Shown piece after piece: positions 15,960 through 24,346 of a stretch of 64,000 bases of DNA (its first letter is position 1; the number at the start of each line of letters is the position of its first letter). Source of the stretch: Candidatus Poribacteria bacterium (GTDB lineage: Bacteria > Poribacteria > WGA-4E > WGA-3G); the NCBI GenBank assembly GCA_022827185.1, contig JAJDTM010000031.1, positions 62,001-126,000 on the forward strand. Direction: 5' to 3'. Made by a program: the position numbers and the translations under genes. The notes under the pieces are model-generated. The model was not told the DNA's origin. It was given only the letters and a program-made list of their open reading frames with translations, and ran no database searches.

Positions 15960-17780
15960 ATGAGTCGTTTACGCTTTGCGTTAGTGCTAATTGCGTGTGT
16001 CGGTATGTCCGTTGGTATCGTCTTCGCGCAAAACAACGGTGTGAATGGTGGAACCGTTCGCGGTAAAATTACCGATACCAGCAAAAACCAAAATCCGATT
16101 GAAGGTGTTGAAGTCAAGATTGTCGATGTAAATGGTACAGAATTTACAGCAACAACTGATACTAACGGCGAGTACACACGGACAGATCTACCCGCAGGTC
16201 GCTACCTCATCAGTATCTATAAAGAAGGCTACGGTGATCGGCTTGGAAAACCTGTCACAGTTGTTAATGGCGGCGATCATTACGTCCCACTCAAGATGAC
16301 GAAAAAGGCGGGGATTGCGGCTTTCCTCCAAAAATTCGGAGTCGGACAACAAGACACCTCTAAGGACGTATATAAGGACATCCCTGAGAATATGGCACAA
16401 AGCCCGAAAGAACACTGGTACAACCTCACCTTGATGAATACTAAGATTGGTTATATGTATATGTCCACCGAAAAGACTGCGTATCAAGGGGAAGAAGTGG
16501 ATCGGAACAAAGTTGATATGGTTATGAATCTCAAGGCACTTGGGGCGGATGTAACAGTTGAAATCACCCGCGTCGAGTATATAGGTCCCGATTCAATGCC
16601 GCGCCACTTCCTCTCAACCTCCAATGCGTCGGGTCTACAACAGGTGGAAGGACATATTGTAGATGGCGTTGCGACCATTAAGACGACGCTCAATGGTGAA
16701 ACGACTGAATCAGAAGTTCTTGTGCCATCGGATACAATTTCTGAAATCACAGGCGTAGAATTACTCTTTCGGAAGGGCCTTAAAATAGGTGACAAACGGA
16801 ACTTTCACATTTTCAGTTTCGATCTATTGAAGCCGGTAAAAACGGAAATCGAAGTTGAATCGCAAGACACCTTAACCTATCAGTCGGCGGAAAAACAGGT
16901 TTATGTTTTGCGTCAGACGATGGATATGATGAATGGGGTCACCATGAAAGCGTGGCTTGATGCCGAGGGTGTAACCTATCGAACGGAAACACCGTTAATG
17001 GGTCTTTCCATGGTAACTACAAAAACGGACAAGGAAACAGCACTGGGTGGCATTGAAGAAATTGATGTCGTTTTAAAAACGCGTATCCTCCCCTCTGGCA
17101 AAAGCCCTATGCTAAACGCAAAAAACTTTGGAGCAGATGTAAAACTCATAACAGGAAACATCACTGATGCTATCATGTCTACTTCCCAGCAAAAACTTGC
17201 GTTAAATGATGAGCATTCAGGTAGACTTTCCATTCAAGTTCCAACGGTTGTCGCGGAAGATTGTCCTAATTTACCTATTCAGGGTGCAGAAGATAAATTT
17301 CTTGGTGCGAGTGCTTATATCCAAACCGATGCGCCGGCTATTCGCGCGAAAGCCGAAGAGATTTTAGAAGGCGAAGTTAATTCATGGCGTGCGGCAAAAA
17401 AGCTATGCGAGTGGGTGCATACATCTATTAGTGACAAAAAAATGAGCGGTGGCTTTGGTTCTTCATTAACAGCACTGGAGACACTTTCTGGAGATTGCAC
17501 GGAACACACGGTGCTTTTTATTGCACTGGCACGTGCCGCAGGAATTCCAGCACGCATCTGCTCTGGTATTGCCTTTGCCAAAGATGCGTTTTACTATCAC
17601 TTTTGGTGTGAAGTCTACGTCGGTAGATGGGTGCAGATGGATCCAACGTGGGGGCAAAATATCGCTGATGCGAATCACATACAGCTCGGGGGAAGCACCT
17701 TGGAACCGGATAACTTGGTAGGATTCGCTGAAGGCGTTTTTCGTACACTCAATCAACTCGAAATTGCTATCGTTGAATAG
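15960..17780 (+). CDS. secreted transglutaminase-like protein with CarboxypepD_reg domain
   Basis: This 606-residue protein has a signal peptide (about 1-22, ending VFAQN). A carboxypeptidase-regulatory beta-sandwich follows (about 30-105, NPIEGVEVKIVDVNGTEFTA...TDLPAGRYLISIYKEGY), then a long unassigned region, then a transglutaminase-like core. The papain-type triad is complete: C513 in SGDCTEH, H547 in YYHFWCEVYVG and D561 in DPTWGQ. Such proteins act as proteases, peptidases or cross-linkers outside the cytoplasm. The consensus promoter predicts strong expression. It lies upstream of a BatA-like vWA gene, a pairing seen in MoxR-DUF58-vWA loci, although MoxR and DUF58 genes are absent here. 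Confidence 0.88.
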   Translation: MSRLRFALVLIACVGMSVGIVFAQNNGVNGGTVRGKITDTSKNQNPIEGVEVKIVDVNGTEFTATTDTNGEYTRTDLPAGRYLISIYKEGYGDRLGKPVTVVNGGDHYVPLKMTKKAGIAAFLQKFGVGQQDTSKDVYKDIPENMAQSPKEHWYNLTLMNTKIGYMYMSTEKTAYQGEEVDRNKVDMVMNLKALGADVTVEITRVEYIGPDSMPRHFLSTSNASGLQQVEGHIVDGVATIKTTLNGETTESEVLVPSDTISEITGVELLFRKGLKIGDKRNFHIFSFDLLKPVKTEIEVESQDTLTYQSAEKQVYVLRQTMDMMNGVTMKAWLDAEGVTYRTETPLMGLSMVTTKTDKETALGGIEEIDVVLKTRILPSGKSPMLNAKNFGADVKLITGNITDAIMSTSQQKLALNDEHSGRLSIQVPTVVAEDCPNLPIQGAEDKFLGASAYIQTDAPAIRAKAEEILEGEVNSWRAAKKLCEWVHTSISDKKMSGGFGSSLTALETLSGDCTEHTVLFIALARAAGIPARICSGIAFAKDAFYYHFWCEVYVGRWVQMDPTWGQNIADANHIQLGGSTLEPDNLVGFAEGVFRTLNQLEIAIVE

Positions 17781-18092
17781 TTGTCAGTTATCAGTTATCA
17801 GTTAAAGAGGTTCCTGATAAACCCAAATCCTCTTAGGACTTACGCAAATTTAGCACGCTATGGTAGATTTAAACCCCCTAAAGAATCAGAATCAGAATCA
17901 ACGGTATGAATGCCTTATGGGCATTCACCGGGTATGAATGCCGGGCATTCACCGCCCCTTATCAGGGGGACTTTGAAAGGAAATGTGTAAGTCTAAAAGA
18001 GGGTGTACATCACTCAAAAGCTAAAACTGATGACTGGTGACCGAAAACTATTCCCCTGACGACTCTCACTGCGAGGCAAACTGATAACTACT
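17781..18092. repeat. foldback repeat (family B) with a family A element nested inside
   Basis: The gap begins with TTGTCAGTTATCAGTTATCA and ends with the opposite-facing CTGATAACTACTG, making a long imperfect inverted repeat. Near its right arm is the core ACTCTCACTGCGAGGCA, shared with 39645-39662. A complete long-form family A element (17833-17996) sits inside. No gene is visible. The right arm runs up to the ATG of the vWA gene. Confidence 0.7.
17833..17996. repeat. long-form family A palindromic element
   Basis: The ends TTAGGACTTACGCA and GTAAGTCTAA are those of the short form at 1094. The central CCCCTAAA / CCCCTTATCAGGGGG hairpin is interrupted by an insert of GAATCAGAATC repeats and two hairpins containing GAATGCC...GGCATTC. 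Confidence 0.8.
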
Positions 18093-18093
18093 G

Positions 18094-20316
18094 ATGGCAT
18101 TTCTCAACCCACTATTTCTTTTTGGACTCCTCGCCGCTGGTATCCCACTGATTATCCATCTCTGGAACCGTCGTCGTGTTGTGACAATTGATTTTAGTAG
18201 TCTGATGTTCCTGATGGCGGCCCATCGCGAAAACGCTCGACGATTCCAACTCAGGCAGCTGCTCATTTTGCTTTTGCGAATGGCAATCGTCGCCCTTATT
18301 GCGCTCGCCTTGGCACGTCCGTTCCTGACGCTTGGGTTGCCTGTTGCCTCCGTACGTGCGAAAACCGATTTGGTTATTGTCTTGGATAACTCCTATAGTA
18401 TGGCGTACCAAGATGTTGATGGCATCAGATTTGAGAAAGCGAAAACTTTAGCGATTGATATTCTTGACACGCTGCGGCACGGTGATAGTGCCGCACTTAT
18501 TTTAATGTCGGATATTCCGAATCCTATTTTCCGGCAGCTCACTCCCGACCTCGAAAGCGTTAGCGCGGCAATCAACGCTGCGGAAGTCTCTTATCGTGCC
18601 ACGAACGTTCAACCGAGCCTTGAACTTGCTCACGAAATTCTCGCCGCATCAGAACAATTGAACAAGGAGCTCTATCTCATTTCAGACTTCGCCGAAAACG
18701 GATGGAAAAACTGGGGTCGTCTCCTGAATCGTTCGGGTGCGCGTATTTCTTTGCTACCTGTTACCGAAGGAGAAGCGCATAACACAAATATTGAAGAAAT
18801 TCGTCCCTCCAATCAACTGATAGGCGTAAATCTACCGCTCCAATTGAATGTGACGACTGCGAACCACTCGGTAGCCTCTTTGGCACGGAATATGCTAACG
18901 CTGTTTATTGGAGGAGAGAAACAAAAAACTGTGAGTTTTTCAGCAGCAGCTAACGAATCACTAAATACAACTTTAACATATAACTTCTCTACACCCGGCA
19001 CGCATACCGGTTATTTTACACTCACGGAAGATCGACTCAATATTGACAATCGGCGTTATTTCGCCTTGAATATCATCGGTGAAGTGCGTGTGCTTTGTGT
19101 TGGCGAACAGACGGAATACTTAGCGTTGGCACTAAATCCAGGAAAAAATAGCCGTCAGCAATCAGCCGTCAGCAATCAGCAAAGAGATTTTCTTAACGCC
19201 CCATTGACGGCCGACACAATGATTTTACCAACGCAATGCACGCCTGCTGAATTTGAGACCTTTCCGTTGGAAGACTATGACGTTATTATCCTTGCGGATG
19301 TATCGGAGATTACCGCGCCGATCGATGCACAGATTCAAAAATTCATCCGTCACGGCAAAAGTGTTATTGCTTTTGTGAGCAGGTACAGCGATACAGATAA
19401 CTACAACCAATTTAGCGATACTTGGTTACCTGCCCAACTGGGTAGAACACTCACATGGACACCACCACGACAGATTCGTACGTATCGAGAAACGCACCCG
19501 ATTTTCGATATTTTCCCGAGCGAAGGATTTTCGATGCAATACGCGCCACAGTTTCACAGCGGTGTAGCCCTAAGTCCTACGTCTGAATCGAGAATAATTG
19601 CGCATTTCGACGACGATACCCCTTTTCTCATTGAACGCAGTCACGGGACGAGTACCGTCCTACTCTATAATTGCGGACTACTCACACACCAGAGCAATGC
19701 GCCCAGCAGAAATGCCACACTGCTTCGGGCTACAACTTATACAAACAATCTGTTTGTTAATCCGTATTTCCTCCCGATGCTCCAACAGAGTGTGCTTTAC
19801 ACGGCTACAGCCAACAGCAATCTTTTAACACGTGGTGGACATATCGGTGATACCTATACGGCGCGTTATCCACAAAGTGCTGGTGGGAAAGCGACGATTC
19901 GCTTAAAAACCACTGTTGATACATGGCATAACGATGGCTCCGACGTTGATAATGGTACTGTGGTTCCGATTGCTGAAGACGGGACACTGCGATTTCAAGG
20001 TACAGAGCGTCCTGGTATCTATCAAGTTGAGATCCAAACTCAAGGTAGACTTCAACGAGACTTCTTCGCTGTTAACGTTGATGCGGCTGAAGCCGATTTA
20101 GCACGGATTCCGCTCCAACAGGCAGCGGCACGGGTCGGTGCGCGAACAACGGCGGATGCGGAAACTGAAGGAACAACGGTTGAAGCTGATGCTTACAATG
20201 TTAAAAGGCATGGTCGGGAAATATGGGGTGAATTGCTTCTCTTGACTGTCTGCCTGATGCTCTTGGAAAGTTTCCTCTCAAATCGCGAAAAAGCAGTGAC
20301 CATAGGTGAAGCATAA
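18094..20316 (+). CDS. BatA-like vWA membrane protein
   Basis: This 740-residue protein starts with the BatA N-terminal double-membrane-span region (PLFLFGLLAAGIPLIIHLWNR, then LRMAIVALIALALARPFL) and continues into a von Willebrand A domain with MIDAS D98-N-S100-Y-S102. A last membrane span (about 712-727) closes a long extracytoplasmic region. Proteins of this type bind metal-dependent partners in the envelope. Residues about 352-363 (SRQQSAVSNQQR) are encoded by CCGTCAGCAATCAG repeats of the foldback family, so a mobile repeat appears to have entered the gene in frame. It overlaps the next gene by one base. Confidence 0.85.
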   Translation: MAFLNPLFLFGLLAAGIPLIIHLWNRRRVVTIDFSSLMFLMAAHRENARRFQLRQLLILLLRMAIVALIALALARPFLTLGLPVASVRAKTDLVIVLDNSYSMAYQDVDGIRFEKAKTLAIDILDTLRHGDSAALILMSDIPNPIFRQLTPDLESVSAAINAAEVSYRATNVQPSLELAHEILAASEQLNKELYLISDFAENGWKNWGRLLNRSGARISLLPVTEGEAHNTNIEEIRPSNQLIGVNLPLQLNVTTANHSVASLARNMLTLFIGGEKQKTVSFSAAANESLNTTLTYNFSTPGTHTGYFTLTEDRLNIDNRRYFALNIIGEVRVLCVGEQTEYLALALNPGKNSRQQSAVSNQQRDFLNAPLTADTMILPTQCTPAEFETFPLEDYDVIILADVSEITAPIDAQIQKFIRHGKSVIAFVSRYSDTDNYNQFSDTWLPAQLGRTLTWTPPRQIRTYRETHPIFDIFPSEGFSMQYAPQFHSGVALSPTSESRIIAHFDDDTPFLIERSHGTSTVLLYNCGLLTHQSNAPSRNATLLRATTYTNNLFVNPYFLPMLQQSVLYTATANSNLLTRGGHIGDTYTARYPQSAGGKATIRLKTTVDTWHNDGSDVDNGTVVPIAEDGTLRFQGTERPGIYQVEIQTQGRLQRDFFAVNVDAAEADLARIPLQQAAARVGARTTADAETEGTTVEADAYNVKRHGREIWGELLLLTVCLMLLESFLSNREKAVTIGEA

Positions 20317-22352
20317 TGGCAAATTTTGGGAACATTCGTCCACGGTTTCGGACTGTGTGCTTAATTGTGGTACTCAGCATTGGCATACAGGTTGAAATTT
20401 CATCAGGAACGGTTGATGCAACGCCACAACGTGTGATAGAAGCATCAGAGGCATCAACGGCTTCACTGGAGCAAAAAGGGGTTTTAGAAGATGCAGCGAA
20501 TAATACCGTACGTAGTCTCGTAATCAAGGGTAATAATTCATTCTCCGAACAGCAAATTCGCGCGCTGATGAAGACAGATGTCTGGAGTGTATATGATGAG
20601 TCCCTTCTGGAAGCAGATTTTGAAACTATCCTCCGCTTTTATGAGGCAAATGGGTACCGGTTCGCGCGTGTAGATGCATCGCAGGTTTCCGTAAAAAAAT
20701 TCGCAGATGGTGTTTATCTTGGTATTGAGATTGATGAGGGACTCATCGGGGAAATCACCTTATCCGGTAACGAAAAGACTAAGAAAGACGTTATTCTCCG
20801 TGAACTCTTGTTTGAAGTTGGGGATGTTTACATAGAAGCGGATAAGGAGGAAAGTGAGCAGATCCTCCGTGATAAGAGTTATATCGGCGCAGCAAGGATT
20901 GATCCGGTATGGGATGCGAACGCCAATACGGTGGCAATTCACGTTAATGTTACAGAGCTCTGGTCTCCACCGTTGCCTTCGATTGATCCAGCACTGAATA
21001 GCCAGGGCGGTACGTTTCTTTTAGGATTGCGGGAATCCAACGTATTTGGCTCTGGGCACGACACCGAAGTCCGTTATCAACGGATTAGCGAAATCGGTGA
21101 AAAGACAAAGAGTCTTTTAACATGGAAGTATAGAATGCCGCGTGTTGTCAATTCACATTGGAATTTTGATGGTGCTTATATTCAGAAGCGCGAGGGCGAT
21201 TCGTGGGCGATCATATTAGAACGTCCGCAATACACATTGAAAAGCCGTTGGAGTGCAAGGTTTACGCTGTCAGAAGCGATTGGTGAATTTTCGTGGTTTG
21301 AGATGGATCCGCTTTCCCATAAATTAGAGCGAACAGATAGGTTTGAGTTAAATTTACAAGGCGTGTCCGGTAGGATCCGGCGATACTTTGGGAACCGGGA
21401 GCGTCAAAACTATATTGGGCTTTGGGCAGCTTCACGCCGTTCAAAATATGTGCTACTTGAAAAAAAATTTTCTTCCACAGCGGATCCGTCAAATCGCGAC
21501 ATCAAGCTGGTGGGTATTACTGTTGGCCGAAAACGTGTCACTTATCACAAAACCCAATTTATCAGAAGGATGGGGCGCGAGGAGGTTTTTTTAGTAGGGT
21601 CTGAATACGCTTTCTCATTGGGGCACGCTTCCCCTTTATACGGTTCAGACAGATCAGAGGGTTACGCGAACCTCATCGGTAGATCAGGGTGGACCCGTGG
21701 AAATCGGATATTAAGTACCACCCTCGTAGATATAAGTACATACTTCACAACACGGGTTGAGAATTCCACGTTTCAAGCACGAACTTCGTGGTATTACACA
21801 GATGTCTTCAACACAGGGGATATTTATACAGTAGACAAGGGATTCCGTAGGAACGGTTTTTTAGATTTTTATCAAACATTTGTAGCAGAATTCAAGACGA
21901 GATTGGAGTTTGGTTGGCAAGGCGAAAGCCAGGTTGTTCTTGGTGCCTTCAATGGATTGCGGGGTTACGACTACCGACAATTTAGCGGTGAAAAAATGAT
22001 GGTGTTGCGTCTTGAGAGTCGAACCGTCTGTGGAGGGACCCTGTTCAGGAAATTGGATGATGGTATTGAAGCGGTCGCCACTTTCATTGCGAAGCCATTT
22101 ATCAAACGTTCTGTCAACCTGGGACTTATGGTAAGTGCTACTGCCTTTACCGATATCGGTTACATCTGGAATGGGAAACATACATTCAACTTGATGGAAC
22201 CGAAACGGAGTATTGGATTTGGACTACGGGGTGGACTTGCGAAGGTTAGCAATGCGGGGATATTTCGTCTTGAATTTGCGTTTCCACTTGATGCCCCCTC
22301 TTCTCCACCATTCAAACAGATGATCTTCTGGGGAATTGAGTCGACATTCTAA
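20316..22352 (+). CDS. BamA/Omp85-like POTRA and barrel protein
   Basis: This 678-residue protein has a signal-like N-terminus (about 9-28). Two POTRA-like domains follow (about 67-215, VIKGNNSFSEQQIRALMKTD and GEITLSGNEKTKKDVILREL), then an outer-membrane barrel rich in alternating strands (about 225-678). The penultimate region GIFRLEFAFPLDA fits the end of an Omp85 barrel. It may insert proteins into, or export them across, the outer membrane, but it is shorter than BamA (usually about 800 residues with five POTRAs), so a specialised role is more likely. Its ATG shares one base with the stop of the vWA gene, and the two are almost certainly co-translated. Confidence 0.85.
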   Translation: MANFGNIRPRFRTVCLIVVLSIGIQVEISSGTVDATPQRVIEASEASTASLEQKGVLEDAANNTVRSLVIKGNNSFSEQQIRALMKTDVWSVYDESLLEADFETILRFYEANGYRFARVDASQVSVKKFADGVYLGIEIDEGLIGEITLSGNEKTKKDVILRELLFEVGDVYIEADKEESEQILRDKSYIGAARIDPVWDANANTVAIHVNVTELWSPPLPSIDPALNSQGGTFLLGLRESNVFGSGHDTEVRYQRISEIGEKTKSLLTWKYRMPRVVNSHWNFDGAYIQKREGDSWAIILERPQYTLKSRWSARFTLSEAIGEFSWFEMDPLSHKLERTDRFELNLQGVSGRIRRYFGNRERQNYIGLWAASRRSKYVLLEKKFSSTADPSNRDIKLVGITVGRKRVTYHKTQFIRRMGREEVFLVGSEYAFSLGHASPLYGSDRSEGYANLIGRSGWTRGNRILSTTLVDISTYFTTRVENSTFQARTSWYYTDVFNTGDIYTVDKGFRRNGFLDFYQTFVAEFKTRLEFGWQGESQVVLGAFNGLRGYDYRQFSGEKMMVLRLESRTVCGGTLFRKLDDGIEAVATFIAKPFIKRSVNLGLMVSATAFTDIGYIWNGKHTFNLMEPKRSIGFGLRGGLAKVSNAGIFRLEFAFPLDAPSSPPFKQMIFWGIESTF

Positions 22353-22365
22353 AATAGCAAATTTT

Positions 22366-22386
22366 GGCGCGGTTGCAAACCGCGCC
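22366..22386. repeat. variable-stem hairpin with family A right end
   Basis: GGCGCGGTT and AACCGCGCC pair across GCA. The hairpin is followed by CAGCGAAGGGGCTGCGTAAG, a tail almost identical to the one at 43528-43547. It may terminate the upstream operon. Confidence 0.7.
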
Positions 22387-22432
22387 AGCGAAGGGGCTGC
22401 GTAAGTTCTTTAAGGATTCACAGACAAAAAAT

Positions 22433-24340
22433 ATGGACACATCCCCGCGCACTTCAGCTGAAAACGTTACATGGCGAGCCATCCTGATAGGCCTTCTGTC
22501 GCTTCCACTCAACATCTACCTTGTCGTTCAGACGGAGACGGTCTGGACGACCCAATATCCGACGACAATGGCGATTATCTTTAACGCCGTTTTTACGCTT
22601 TTCCTCGTCGCGATTATCAACCTCCCTTTATCACGCTACCTCCCGAAATGGCAACTCACACAAGCAGAAATGCTGACGATTTATCTCATGGTAACACTGG
22701 CATGTGTTGTCTGCGGTCATGATCTTTTGCAGGCGACAATGTGTGTCTTGGGGCATGCAACGTGGTTCGCTACGCCAGAAAATGAGTGGCAATCCCTCTT
22801 TTTCCGATATATTCCAGACTGGATTGCTGTTATGAATCGGCGTGCTTTAACCGGTTATTACGAAGGCACCTCAAACTTATTTGAAGTGGAGCATATCCGT
22901 GCGTGGGTCACGCCCGTAATGACATGGTTGGTTTTCTTTTCTGCACTGGCGTTCTCCATGATGATGCTCAGTGTCATCCTCCGTAAACAGTGGATTGAAC
23001 ACGAAAAACTGAGTTACCCGATCATCCTACTCCCCTTTGAGATGACGACGGGTGCAAGTTTCTATCGGAACCGATTGCTCTGGATAGGCTTTGCGATTGG
23101 ATTTGGACTTGATCTACTCAACGGTATTAATTTTTTGTTCCCCTTTGTTCCGAATATCCCTATTCGTCACGATATTGGACGGCTGTTCACGGAAAAACCG
23201 CTGAGTGCTATCGGATCAACGCCTATTCATCTGAATCCGTATGCTATCGGCATCGGTTTCTTGATGCCGTTGGATTTGTCCCTCTCTTGTTGGTTGTTCT
23301 ATCTGTTTTGGAAGGCGCAGCTTGTCTTCGGTGCGATGACAGGCTTGAATCAGACACCGGGGTATCCACATATTGATATGCAATCACTGGGTGCGTACTT
23401 TGGACTCTGTTTCTTCGCGCTCTGGATAACACATAAACACTTATGGCAAGTTATTCGCAATATCTTGGGTCTGAAAACGAATCTGGACACGAGAAATGAA
23501 CCGATAGGGTATCGGAGTGCGTTTGTTGGGCTGTTGCTCAGTATTGCGGTTGTGTTTGGGTTTTGCGTGAAGGCGGGTATGTCTTGGTGGGGAGTGCTTG
23601 GATTTTTCAGTATCCATTTCATACTCGTTTTGGCGTTCACGCGGATGCGCGCTGAACTTGGGACACCGACGATGGATTTCTACCGTGCCGGTCCTGGTCT
23701 TTTCCTGACTTCAATTTTTGGCTCCAGAAAGATAGGTGCCCCGACGTTGACAGGGTTTGCATTCCTCTATGGCTTCACCCGTAACTACCGATCACAACCG
23801 ATGCCGAACCAATTAGAAGGGTTTAAACTTGCGGACAAGGGGCGTATCAACACGCGTCAAATCCTTTGGGTGATGTGGGGTGCGACGGTTATCGGGCTAT
23901 TTATCGGTTTTATCGCGTTTCTACACGCTGGCTATCGGCATGGAAGTTTGGGAACATGGCGTGGACAAGAGGCATTCAGCGATCTTCAACGTTGGTTGAC
24001 GCTTCCAAACGATACTGACTGGAGCCGTCTCGGCTTTTTCGGATTCGGCATCTCTCTGACACTAACAACGCTGTTTATGCGTTTGCGGTTTATCTGGTGG
24101 CAGCTGCACCCGCTTGCCTATCCGCTTGCGGGGAATTGGAATTTCGGCAGGCTCTGGTTTCCCGTGTTTCTGGCTTGGTTGATAAAGTCTATATTGATTC
24201 GGCACGGTGGGATTGGTGCGTATCGCCGAACGCTGCCCCTCTTTTTCGGGACGATGCTCGGCGAATTTGTGATGGGGAGTCTCTGGGCAATTTTAGGACT
24301 GTTTCTCGGACAACGGATGTACTCGTTCAAACATTGGTGA
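22433..24340 (+). CDS. polytopic membrane protein, DUF6785/DUF6784-like
   Basis: This 635-residue protein has roughly 12-14 hydrophobic segments across its whole length, the layout of a large transporter or channel. The family resembles the DUF6785 (N-terminal) and DUF6784 (C-terminal) proteins of Poribacteria and Planctomycetes, which have no assigned function. Notable patterns are LTQAEMLTIYLMVTLACVV near the start, EHEKLSYPIILLPFEM in the middle, and RMRAELGTPTMDFYRAGPG. The start is ATG 22433; an upstream TTG would translate a palindromic repeat. It lies downstream of the Omp85-like gene but is separated from it by a hairpin. Confidence 0.75.
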   Translation: MDTSPRTSAENVTWRAILIGLLSLPLNIYLVVQTETVWTTQYPTTMAIIFNAVFTLFLVAIINLPLSRYLPKWQLTQAEMLTIYLMVTLACVVCGHDLLQATMCVLGHATWFATPENEWQSLFFRYIPDWIAVMNRRALTGYYEGTSNLFEVEHIRAWVTPVMTWLVFFSALAFSMMMLSVILRKQWIEHEKLSYPIILLPFEMTTGASFYRNRLLWIGFAIGFGLDLLNGINFLFPFVPNIPIRHDIGRLFTEKPLSAIGSTPIHLNPYAIGIGFLMPLDLSLSCWLFYLFWKAQLVFGAMTGLNQTPGYPHIDMQSLGAYFGLCFFALWITHKHLWQVIRNILGLKTNLDTRNEPIGYRSAFVGLLLSIAVVFGFCVKAGMSWWGVLGFFSIHFILVLAFTRMRAELGTPTMDFYRAGPGLFLTSIFGSRKIGAPTLTGFAFLYGFTRNYRSQPMPNQLEGFKLADKGRINTRQILWVMWGATVIGLFIGFIAFLHAGYRHGSLGTWRGQEAFSDLQRWLTLPNDTDWSRLGFFGFGISLTLTTLFMRLRFIWWQLHPLAYPLAGNWNFGRLWFPVFLAWLIKSILIRHGGIGAYRRTLPLFFGTMLGEFVMGSLWAILGLFLGQRMYSFKHW

Positions 24341-24346
24341 GTTCTA

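Noticed and set aside
19860..19880. TTATCCACA, a perfect DnaA box
   Set aside because: A single copy inside the coding sequence of the vWA gene, with no cluster, no AT-rich unwinding region and no dnaA or dnaN nearby.
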